Below the pieces are notes generated by a model. That model was not told where the DNA came from, ran no database searches, and saw nothing but the letters and a program-made list of their open reading frames with translations. From contig NZ_CP006270.1 of assembly GCF_000737575.1 (NCBI RefSeq), positions 871,163 through 935,162 on the forward strand: 64,000 bases of DNA. Direction: 5' to 3'. A program made the position numbers and the translations under genes. This document shows positions 26,888 to 34,653 of the stretch, piece by piece. Source of the stretch: Synechococcus sp. KORDI-49. Its GTDB lineage: Bacteria; Cyanobacteriota; Cyanobacteriia; PCC-6307; Cyanobiaceae. Position 1 is the first letter of the stretch. Each line of letters starts with the position of its first letter.

Positions 26888-29800
26888 ATGGAGATCCGCT
26901 CCACTGCTCTGAAACAGGCACTCGAGCACAGCCTCCGCACCGGGGACGAGGCGCCGCTGATGAAGGTTCTGCGCCGACACCGACGGTTTCGGCTGAGTGC
27001 CGATGAGCTGGTGGTCGCTCTGGCCGACCGTCATCAGCACATCGAGGCCCGTTTCCTGCATCCGAAACTGCTGCCCCTGAACCTGCTCCTGGCTCCGGAG
27101 GAGTGGATCCCCGATCCCGACGTGTTTGATGGCCCGGCCCTGCTGGCACTGCACCCGGATCTCCGGGACATGAACGAGCTTCTGGGCAGTGGGCTGCTGA
27201 ACCGCATCCTTCGCGGGGAGGTGCCTCTGCTCCCGGACGTCCCGGCCGTGGCGATCGACGCCTACGCCGCGGAACTGCGCCAACCCCATCGGCGGATCTG
27301 CCGATTCGGAGGCATCAGCGCCCTGGAGCACCTGGCCGTGCAGGGTCGTGAATGCTTCCGACGATCTGAGCCGCTCTCGCACTGCCTGGATCTGTACAAC
27401 ATTGAGCATCCCAACAGGGATGAGCGGCCAGCGGCCCGCTGCCCGCGCCATTCCCCCTGGCTGCTGGTGCTGGATGCCAGTGAACAGGAGGCCCAGCGGC
27501 TGGCCGGTCATGCCGGATGGCCCAACGTGCGATCCCTGGCCAGTCACGATCTGGCAGGTCTCCGGGAGCTGTGCGCCAGGGTGCATGCCGACACCTGGCT
27601 GAGCATCTGCCACTCCAGTGACCGACTGAACCGGCAGGCCCTGAGCCTGCTGGCTCGGACGCTGGAAACAGAGGAACTGGACGTCTGCAGCAGCGATGAA
27701 GCGATCCACTGGTGCAGCGATGAGCCCACCGCCATCGGCAATCCCCAGTGCCGGTCGGCACCAACCACCTGGCGGCTGATCAGTCGCGGTGACATCGCCG
27801 GCCTGATCAGCCTGCGAGCCGCAGCGCTGCGGAACCTCAGGATTCCAGACCACGTCAGCTGCCTGCATGAGCTGCTGGTGGACCTGAGCCTGCAACTGCT
27901 GGCCCGGCAGGCCCGGGCAGGCCACTGCCCGCATCAGCTGCTCGTGCGTGATCCACAGCGCAACCCGACGGTGCTCGCCGCGGCCTCGCCCATGGAACGA
28001 CAGCTGTTCAACGCAGAGCAGCGGCGCCGCATCGGGCGCATCACCCGGGAGCGCTCCCGTGATCTCCTCAGCGGGGGGGCGGTCCTGGAAGATCAACCCA
28101 CTCGGCCCGGCTGCCATCGTCTCGTCGGTCAGCGACGCGATGCCCGCGAGCTGTCGGTGATCGTGCTGGTGAACCAAGACGATGGTCCTGCCCTGCAGGA
28201 CTGCCTGGCGTCGCTGCAACGGCAGCAGCTCCAGCCACGGGAGATCCGCGTTGTGACCGACGGAACCATCCCAGACCTGGCTGAGGCAGATGAACCGATC
28301 GTTTGGGTGCGCTGTCCTCCAGCCGCCACCACACCGGAGCGCTTCAACCTCGCCCGACAGGGCAGCGAAGCAAGGGTGCTGCTGTTTCTGGAGACCCCAC
28401 TGCAGTTCGAGACACCGAACGCGCTGGGGGCTCTGATGGCGCCCCTCGATTTCAAGACCACCGCCTGCGTCGGACCACGGGTGCTGCAGCCTGATGGCAG
28501 CGTGCACCACCAGGGGTTCATCCTCACGCGCGGTGAGCGCCGGGCTTTGCGCTCCGCCGGTGATGGGATCAGTCAGCGGGCCGTGCTCGAACGAGTGACG
28601 CCGCTCTCGGTGCAGGAGCAGGTGAGCGGGGTCTCCTCAGCCTGTCTCTGCGTCCAGGCTGAGGCCTTCGATCAGCTGAACGGATTCGATCCGGTCTACC
28701 GGGATCGTTACTTCGACATTGACCTGTGCCTGCGGCTGGGGAAGCAGCAACGGATCACTGTGGTGACGCCGGAGTGCACCGCGATTCTTCCAAGAATCGT
28801 GGATCACGACGCCCGGCTGCTGAGCAACGCACTCCGCCAGCACCAGATCGACCAGGGTCGCCTGCGCAGCCGCCATGCTGACCTGTTCCGGCACGGCGAC
28901 CCGCTCACCAGCCCCCATCTGGCACCGCACAGCAGCCGCCACACGATCGTTTCGAAAGCCGACCCACCCGGTCAAGCCGTCGGGGATGAGGCCCTGAGCA
29001 TCTGGCGGCGTGGTTTCCAACCGGGTCGACGACCTCTGCTGTTCATGGCGCAGTTCGATGCCAGGGGTGGGATGCGCCCGGATCTGATCGATCTGATCCG
29101 GGAGTACAGCCGGTTCTGCGATGTGATCCTGATCGCCGCCACTCCGGCCCTGTGCGATCAGACGGGTCTGCTCCGGCGCTTGCGGCGGCACTGTGTCGGC
29201 ATCGTGATTCGCCGCAATGTGGGTTACGACTTCGGAAGCTGGCGGACTGGGCTCAACATCTTCCGTGATGCCGTTGAAACCTCGGAGGAGGTGATTCTCA
29301 CCAATGACAGCTTCTGGGGACCGGTACGACCACTGCGCAGCCTCTTCCGGAAACTGACGCGAACCGATGCCGATGCCGTCGGACTGACGGATGATCTGAT
29401 GTATGAGCCACATCTGCAATCCGCTTTCATCTCCTACCGGCGACCGGCACTGGACCATCCCAGCTTTCATGCCTTCTGGAATGAACTGAAGGTGTGGGAA
29501 TCAAAGGCAGATCTGATCAAACAGTGCGAGGTTGCTCTCACAGCCAAGCTCTTCACAGAGGGGCTGAATTTAAAGGCGATCTACACCGATCAATCAAACG
29601 GTAATGTGCTGCATTACGACTGGAAGTCACTGATCATCGATCAGGAATTTCCATTCATCAAGGTGAGTCTGCTGAAGGGGAATCCCACTCAGCAGAATAC
29701 AGATGGATGGTGGGATCTTGTTCATTCCTACAATCCCCAACTGGCCAGAGAGATTCAGCAGCAGCTGAAGCAGTCCGACTCAGTCGCGGTTCACGGCTGA
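26888..29800 (+). CDS. Large glycosyltransferase: unknown N-terminus, GT2 domain, RgpF domain
   Basis: 970 residues. Residues 1-410 are unassigned. A GT2-type domain occupies about 415-665: ELSVIVLVNQDDGPALQDCL, QQLQPREIRVVTDG, RVLLFLETPLQFETP, then GFDPVYRDRYFDIDLCLRLG; the usual DxD is not obvious (ETP stands near that place). Residues about 705-960 are RgpF-like: LLFMAQFDARGGMRPDLIDLI, VIRRNVGYDFGSWRTGL, ILTNDSFWGPVRPL. It likely adds rhamnose or related sugars to the surface glycan. The last 300 bases become AT-richer, and its 3' end overlaps the convergent kpsE gene by 21 bases. An in-frame G7 run lies at 28073-28079. Confidence 0.8.
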   Translation: MEIRSTALKQALEHSLRTGDEAPLMKVLRRHRRFRLSADELVVALADRHQHIEARFLHPKLLPLNLLLAPEEWIPDPDVFDGPALLALHPDLRDMNELLGSGLLNRILRGEVPLLPDVPAVAIDAYAAELRQPHRRICRFGGISALEHLAVQGRECFRRSEPLSHCLDLYNIEHPNRDERPAARCPRHSPWLLVLDASEQEAQRLAGHAGWPNVRSLASHDLAGLRELCARVHADTWLSICHSSDRLNRQALSLLARTLETEELDVCSSDEAIHWCSDEPTAIGNPQCRSAPTTWRLISRGDIAGLISLRAAALRNLRIPDHVSCLHELLVDLSLQLLARQARAGHCPHQLLVRDPQRNPTVLAAASPMERQLFNAEQRRRIGRITRERSRDLLSGGAVLEDQPTRPGCHRLVGQRRDARELSVIVLVNQDDGPALQDCLASLQRQQLQPREIRVVTDGTIPDLAEADEPIVWVRCPPAATTPERFNLARQGSEARVLLFLETPLQFETPNALGALMAPLDFKTTACVGPRVLQPDGSVHHQGFILTRGERRALRSAGDGISQRAVLERVTPLSVQEQVSGVSSACLCVQAEAFDQLNGFDPVYRDRYFDIDLCLRLGKQQRITVVTPECTAILPRIVDHDARLLSNALRQHQIDQGRLRSRHADLFRHGDPLTSPHLAPHSSRHTIVSKADPPGQAVGDEALSIWRRGFQPGRRPLLFMAQFDARGGMRPDLIDLIREYSRFCDVILIAATPALCDQTGLLRRLRRHCVGIVIRRNVGYDFGSWRTGLNIFRDAVETSEEVILTNDSFWGPVRPLRSLFRKLTRTDADAVGLTDDLMYEPHLQSAFISYRRPALDHPSFHAFWNELKVWESKADLIKQCEVALTAKLFTEGLNLKAIYTDQSNGNVLHYDWKSLIIDQEFPFIKVSLLKGNPTQQNTDGWWDLVHSYNPQLAREIQQQLKQSDSVAVHG

Positions 29801-31021
29801 AAGCATGAAGCCGCCGACACCCCAGATCACAATCACAGAGCCGATACAGGAAAGAAACGCCTTCCAACGCCACGAATCGTCAGGGGCAGCTGCCACCTGC
29901 GGCTTGCTCAGCATCACAATGAACTTGAGCTGACGCTGACTCTCCATCCGACTGTTGTCTGCCGCAGTCATGGCGGAGCTCAGTGAGTCTCTTGCAAACT
30001 CAACATCGCTCTGAAGTCGCGATGCCTGATTGGCAAGCTTGTTCAGATCCCGGCCGCCCGGTCCAACGGCCTTGTCGCGTTCTTCCTGGATCTGCCGTTC
30101 CAGTTCACGGACCTGGTCTGCAACAAACGCCACTTCCGGCGCATCGGGATCACGATACTGACGGCGCAGGCTCGCTTCCTCAACCTTCAGATCCACCAGG
30201 CGTGATTCCAGATTGTTGATGAAGGATGTCGTGGCCTGCTGCTCTTCCTCAGGATTGAGCTGTCCGTACTTGTCCTGGAAGGCTTCCAGTTGATCGGAAG
30301 CCTTCTTCAGTCTGTCCTTGGCGAAAGCAACCTGTTTCTCGGCGAACAACCTCTGATCAGCACTGATGGACTGATTGACTTCATTGACGAACGACTGCGC
30401 CTGATTCAGCAGGGACTGATTCAGATCAAACGCATCCTGGGGGGTGTAGGCATTCGTGGTGAGCACGATCGCGCCGGACATTTCCTGAGGAATGACCTCC
30501 AGCTGTCTCTGGAAGAAAGCCAGTTGATCCTGCTCAACGGCATCGGCAGGGAGACCGGTCCAATCATCAGGAGCAACGGGGGCATACTTGGCTTTGAAAA
30601 CGGCCGCGTCCGGGAAGACGTTCTGTTTGACGTCGCTGGATTTGAGATAGGTCTGCAGATACCGGCCATCTTCCAGGGAAGACAACACACTGGAACTCAT
30701 CGATGAGCCGCCAAGCAGGATGGAACCGGATGCACTGGGAGGCATCGGCTGCTTGATCACAAACTCAGAGACAGAGGTGTAGCGATCGCGGCCGATCCCG
30801 AAGCAGTAGATGGCCGAGCCAACCAGGAAAAGAGACGCCAGAAAACTGCCGCTGAGAAGCGTGCGCCAGGACCTGTCAAGGCCAGACTTCAACCGTGGCA
30901 GGGCCAGCGTTGACAACTCGGACGTCTTGTCGCCGACCCAGCTCAGAGAGGGCGCTGACAAGGCGGATTGGGCTCTGCCGATGCGGGTGAGGCGGCCCTG
31001 GTGACGGTCCTGTTCAGTCAT
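29780..31021 (-). CDS. kpsE: Capsule export inner-membrane protein, KpsE/CtrB/BexC type
   Basis: 413 residues. A cytoplasmic start of about 55 residues, a membrane helix (about 57-76), a large periplasmic part with long coiled coils (about 215-345; DRLKKASDQLEAFQDKYGQLNPEEEQ, in two stretches) and a second membrane helix near the end (about 385-408). This is the polysaccharide co-polymerase/export topology that connects the ABC exporter KpsMT to an outer-membrane channel (KpsD/OPX), which is not in the window. The order KpsT-KpsM-KpsE with short overlaps makes one transcript. Confidence 0.88.
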   Translation of the reverse strand: MTEQDRHQGRLTRIGRAQSALSAPSLSWVGDKTSELSTLALPRLKSGLDRSWRTLLSGSFLASLFLVGSAIYCFGIGRDRYTSVSEFVIKQPMPPSASGSILLGGSSMSSSVLSSLEDGRYLQTYLKSSDVKQNVFPDAAVFKAKYAPVAPDDWTGLPADAVEQDQLAFFQRQLEVIPQEMSGAIVLTTNAYTPQDAFDLNQSLLNQAQSFVNEVNQSISADQRLFAEKQVAFAKDRLKKASDQLEAFQDKYGQLNPEEEQQATTSFINNLESRLVDLKVEEASLRRQYRDPDAPEVAFVADQVRELERQIQEERDKAVGPGGRDLNKLANQASRLQSDVEFARDSLSSAMTAADNSRMESQRQLKFIVMLSKPQVAAAPDDSWRWKAFLSCIGSVIVIWGVGGFMLSAVNRD

Positions 31022-31835
31022 CGGACAGCAGCAAGGCCTCGTTAGAGAAGTAGAAGATTAAACCAAAACCGCAACTGAGGAAAGCACACGTCAGCAGATA
31101 ATCGAGACTGATATCGGGAATCGGATAAGCATTGTTGATTGAATGTCTTAAAATTTCCACAGAATGAAGCAGTGGATTCCAAGTCACAAGAGGCCTAGTT
31201 GGACCTGGAAGTGTGTAGGTGGCGAAAAAGATTCCTGATGTCCAAAGCAGAATCCTATTCAATCCGAACTTCGTCAATGTCTTGACAATCGGTATCCGAT
31301 GTCCGATCACAAGAGCACTAACACCGATACCGATCGCCAGCATCACAGTGACAATGAAATCAATCAAAGCCAGACCAGGGTCATCCAGCTGAATGCGCCA
31401 GAACCAGAACGACTCGGAAATAAAGATCAGAACGAGAATGGAGGCATGGAGGCGAGCCTCGATCAAGGCCGAAGCCAACAGTGTGTCGAGCGGTCGGATC
31501 CTGCGATAGAAGAACATTTTTTGCCCTTTCGCAACACCAGTGAGAGCCTTGATGGCAATTTTTTTGAACAGAAACAGCATGGTGACGCCACAGGCCAACC
31601 AGATGAGTGGATTCATCAAGTCCACAGTTTTCATCCGCACCAGAATTCGGAGTGCGAGCAATGTCAACATCAGGGCCAGAGGCTCAAACAACACCCCCCA
31701 GACGCCAAAGGAACCCTTCTCCGCACGCATGAAGAAATCACGGTCTGCCAACGCCAGCACGATCCGGACCTGCAGTGCCAATCCGTTAACGATGCGCGCA
31801 ACCCTGCGGCCAAAAGCTGTTAATAGATTCACCAT
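31014..31835 (-). CDS. kpsM: Polysaccharide ABC exporter permease, KpsM/CtrC type
   Basis: 273 residues with six predicted membrane helices. FEPLALMLTLLALRILV, FFYRRIRPLDTLLASALIEA and LVTWNPLLHSVEILRHSI match the ABC-2/KpsM family (WNPL and the RPLDT loop). It forms the membrane path for capsule-type glycans. The gene is clearly AT-richer than its surroundings: a hand count over 31081-31260 gives 77 G+C of 180 (43%), against 41 of 60 (68%) in the dus gene at 9961-10020. This suggests recent transfer or distinct selection. Overlaps both neighbours by 7-8 bases. Confidence 0.88.
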   Translation of the reverse strand: MVNLLTAFGRRVARIVNGLALQVRIVLALADRDFFMRAEKGSFGVWGVLFEPLALMLTLLALRILVRMKTVDLMNPLIWLACGVTMLFLFKKIAIKALTGVAKGQKMFFYRRIRPLDTLLASALIEARLHASILVLIFISESFWFWRIQLDDPGLALIDFIVTVMLAIGIGVSALVIGHRIPIVKTLTKFGLNRILLWTSGIFFATYTLPGPTRPLVTWNPLLHSVEILRHSINNAYPIPDISLDYLLTCAFLSCGFGLIFYFSNEALLLSDD

Positions 31836-32608
31836 AGCTGCACCTCATCGGGAGACTCTTCGATCAACTCAGGCGACGAATCTTCAATCTCCTGATCCTG
31901 GGAATCGTCTTCAATACGAGACTTGGTAATATTGAGATGGAACCATTTCTGCGCATCAGAAAAGGAACCTTTGTAAGCAATCTGACAATCGCTGATCACA
32001 ATCGCCTCATCACAGTAGCGGCCCAGAAACTCTTCATCCTGGTGAAAAAGAAGCAGTGTTTTACCAGAAATCCGACGCTCGAAGGCCTCCCTCACCAGGG
32101 TTTCAAGCTGAGGCCTCGTCGGCTGACTCCAGGGAAATCTCTTTGAAATGATGTAAACGTCAAAGTCAAAAACTAGAGATACTGCAACATCGAAGCGCGC
32201 CCTCATCAGAGGCCCCCAGCTCTTCATTCGCTGATCAAAACAACCGGGCTCAAGGGCTGCCAACTCCTCGATCCTGGCGATCTGCTCATACTCTTCCCCG
32301 GGCGTTCCATACACCGCCTGCAGGAACTTCGCATTCTGACGACCTGTCATCACACCTTCCAGGGCACCACGCGATGGCAGGGGCCAGCTCACATTGGCCC
32401 GGATCTCCACTTTCCCCGACTGCAACGGTGCCACCTCTGAAGCACACTCCAGCAGAGCATTAGCACTTTTGTTGAAGTCGCTGAACACAGCAACTTTCTG
32501 CCCCTCCCGCAAAGCAAAGGAGACATCTTTCAACAGGCAGCGTGAACGCCCCCTCGGCAGAGATTCCTCTCTGCACGCGCGCGTCAATTCAATCAGCGTT
32601 CTGCTCAT
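31829..32608 (-). CDS. KpsT-like ABC subunit with degenerate ATPase motifs
   Basis: 259 residues from ATG 32608. The KpsT framework is clear: a CLLKDVSFALREGQKVAVF start, VSWPLPSRGALEGVMTGRQN (the SWP...G.LTGRENVKF region), VAVSLVFDFDVYII, and YCDEAIVI near the end. The nucleotide-site motifs are lost. The Walker A region (residues 43-51) reads SDFNKSANA instead of GRNGAGKST; the Q-loop Gln is Glu (84); the signature SSGM is GPLM (132-135); Walker B VDE is ISK (154-156); the D-loop is absent. A histidine at the H-loop position (189) remains. A 30-residue acidic tail (from about 231) is extra. It starts within the DUF1997 gene end and overlaps kpsM by 7 bases. Confidence 0.8.
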   Translation of the reverse strand: MSRTLIELTRACREESLPRGRSRCLLKDVSFALREGQKVAVFSDFNKSANALLECASEVAPLQSGKVEIRANVSWPLPSRGALEGVMTGRQNAKFLQAVYGTPGEEYEQIARIEELAALEPGCFDQRMKSWGPLMRARFDVAVSLVFDFDVYIISKRFPWSQPTRPQLETLVREAFERRISGKTLLLFHQDEEFLGRYCDEAIVISDCQIAYKGSFSDAQKWFHLNITKSRIEDDSQDQEIEDSSPELIEESPDEVQLW

Positions 32609-33212
32609 CCTGGTCGACGACATCTCTTCGCTGACCGATGAACGGCAGAGATTGTAACCGGGGATTCCTCGGTCCATCAGCCTGTTCACCTGCCGCGTGG
32701 ATCCAGCGCTCCACAGCACGACGCAGCCCACCCTGACAACGGCGTTCCAGACGCACAACAACCAGGCCGAGGGCTTTGCTGGCCAGAGCTTCCATCACGG
32801 AAAGCGGCAGTCGCTGCAGCGGGTGCCGCTCAGCAATGGCCAGAGCTGCTGTCGCCTCAGCATCCAGCCGTTGATCACGCGGTGTCAGCACAGCTCGGCA
32901 TTCGAAGCGGACCACTTCCTGCACAGCGCCGAGCCCCTTCAGCTGACAATCCTCAAAATCGATCCGAAGGCATCTGTGCTGCCAGACCGCCTGGAACACC
33001 ACCACCGGCCTGATCTCGAACTGCAGCACCCGGAACGGTCTGGATTGGTAGAGGAACCTTCCCTGACCGAGTGGTGTCATGCGCTCACGGCTGAGCAGAG
33101 CCGCCATGGTGCGCTTCGGTTTCTGCAGAAACCTCTCCAGACTGTCCAGCTCACCCCCCGGGAGGTCCACCGAGCAGCGGTGGCTGCGCTCTGCCAGCGT
33201 CTGGAAGCTCAT
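32589..33212 (-). CDS. DUF1997 family protein
   Basis: 207 residues. Core at about 10-175: FLQKPKRTMAALLSRERMTPLGQGRFLYQSRPF, split by eye into the DUF1997 start, then PVVVFQAVWQ and LRIDFEDCQLKGLG, and a C-terminal amphipathic helix (LSVMEALASKALGLVVVRLERR). The family is typical of cyanobacteria and plastids; the fold resembles SRPBCC/START lipid-binding proteins by pattern, but function is unknown. The last 30 residues look disordered and overlap the start of the KpsT-like gene by 20 bases, so the exporter genes may be read from this promoter. Confidence 0.75.
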   Translation of the reverse strand: MSFQTLAERSHRCSVDLPGGELDSLERFLQKPKRTMAALLSRERMTPLGQGRFLYQSRPFRVLQFEIRPVVVFQAVWQHRCLRIDFEDCQLKGLGAVQEVVRFECRAVLTPRDQRLDAEATAALAIAERHPLQRLPLSVMEALASKALGLVVVRLERRCQGGLRRAVERWIHAAGEQADGPRNPRLQSLPFIGQRRDVVDQDEQNAD

Positions 33213-33253
33213 CCCGTCTGCATACGATTGTGAGCTTTGAGCGGCATTCTGCG

Positions 33254-34651
33254 ATGGATGATCGGGTTCGACAGGAGCGGGACAGCCTGGGGCCCGTCAG
33301 TGTTCCTGCCGGCGCGCTCTGGGGTGCGCAGACCCAGCGCTCCCTCAGAAATTTCGCCATCAGCGATGAACGGATGCCGGCAGAGCTGATCCATGCCCTG
33401 GCCCGGATCAAGCAGGCCTGTGCCCTCGTCAATGCCGAGATGAAGGTTCTCGATACCGGCAAGGCAAGCGCGATCGCTGAGGCCGCGGGTGCCATCGCCA
33501 GCGGCCTGCACGACGAACAGTTTCCGCTCAGCGTCTGGCAGACGGGAAGTGGAACCCAGACGAACATGAACATGAACGAGGTGATCAGCAACCTGGTGTC
33601 CCGCCAGAACGGCGAGCCGCTGGGCAGCCATCTCCCGGTTCATCCGAATGATCACGTCAATCGATCCCAGTCGACCAACGACGTGTTCCCTGCAGCGATC
33701 CATGTGGCAGCCGCCCTGCGGCTCCAGCAGGCATTGCTTCCGGAGCTGGATGCACTGATCGGAGGGCTGAACGACAAGGTCCAGGCCTGGAGCGACATCG
33801 TCAAGATCGGTCGCACCCATCTCCAAGATGCGGTTCCGCTGCGACTCGCCGATGAGGTCTCCGCCTGGCGGGATCAGCTGGGGCAGGCACGCCGCAGCCT
33901 GGCGGACTGCCTGCCGGAGCTGCAGCAGCTGCCGCTGGGAGGAACCGCCGTGGGCACCGGCTTGAACGCTCCGGCGGGATTCGCCGCCGCGGTGTCGATC
34001 GAACTGGGCGGGCTGGTCGATCTGCCGCTCGCTCCGGCGCCGAATCTGTTTGCCGTGATGGCCGGTCACGATGCCCTGCATCAGGCCATGGCCCAGCTGC
34101 GACGGCTTGCGTTGGCACTGCTGCGCATGGCCAACGACATCCGCCTGCTGGCCTGCGGGCCGCGGGCCGGTCTTGGGGAACTGCTGCTCCCCGCCAACGA
34201 ACCGGGAAGCTCGATCATGCCGGGGAAGGTGAATCCCACCCAGTGCGAGGCACTGGCGATGGTCTGCACCCAGGTGATCGGCCTGGACGCTGCCGTCGCA
34301 GCCGCGGCCTCAGGAGGACATCTGCAGATGAATGTGTACAAGCCCCTGATCGGCTTCAATCTGCTCAAGGCGATCACCCTGCTGACGGATGCCTGCCACT
34401 GCTTCCGGCTGAATCTTGTGGAGGGCATGGAACCGGACAGGGCACGCATCACCGCCCTGGTGGAGAGCTCCCTGATGCTGGTGACCGCCCTCACCCCTGC
34501 GATCGGATACAGCAAGGCCAGTGCCATCGCCCAGCAGGCCCATCGCGAGGGTCTCAGCCTGCGGCAGGCGGCCCTCGCCTCAGGTCATCTGGATGGCGAG
34601 ACCTTTGATCGCCTGGTGGATCCGGTGGCCATGGCAACGCCGGAGCGCTGA
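33254..34651 (+). CDS. fumC: Fumarate hydratase class II
   Basis: 465 residues. SGTQTNMNMNEVISNLV, HPNDHVNRSQSTNDVFP, GRTHLQDAVPLRL and the superfamily signature GSSIMPGKVNPTQCEA are all present. It hydrates fumarate to L-malate. The catalytic serine loop is GSSIMPGKVNP. ATG 33254 is used; a GTG at 33230 in frame would add 8 residues. Divergent from the DUF1997 gene; convergent with the helicase gene, 2 bases apart. Confidence 0.96.
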   Translation: MDDRVRQERDSLGPVSVPAGALWGAQTQRSLRNFAISDERMPAELIHALARIKQACALVNAEMKVLDTGKASAIAEAAGAIASGLHDEQFPLSVWQTGSGTQTNMNMNEVISNLVSRQNGEPLGSHLPVHPNDHVNRSQSTNDVFPAAIHVAAALRLQQALLPELDALIGGLNDKVQAWSDIVKIGRTHLQDAVPLRLADEVSAWRDQLGQARRSLADCLPELQQLPLGGTAVGTGLNAPAGFAAAVSIELGGLVDLPLAPAPNLFAVMAGHDALHQAMAQLRRLALALLRMANDIRLLACGPRAGLGELLLPANEPGSSIMPGKVNPTQCEALAMVCTQVIGLDAAVAAAASGGHLQMNVYKPLIGFNLLKAITLLTDACHCFRLNLVEGMEPDRARITALVESSLMLVTALTPAIGYSKASAIAQQAHREGLSLRQAALASGHLDGETFDRLVDPVAMATPER

Positions 34652-34653
34652 TC

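Noticed and set aside
15314-32608. Mobile element or genomic-island boundary flanking the glycan locus
   Set aside because: No tRNA, direct repeats, integrase or transposase seen at either side; only the local G+C drop supports transfer.
31829-32608. Frameshift explanation for the lost KpsT motifs
   Set aside because: Family-like sequence continues in the same frame before, between and after each changed motif.
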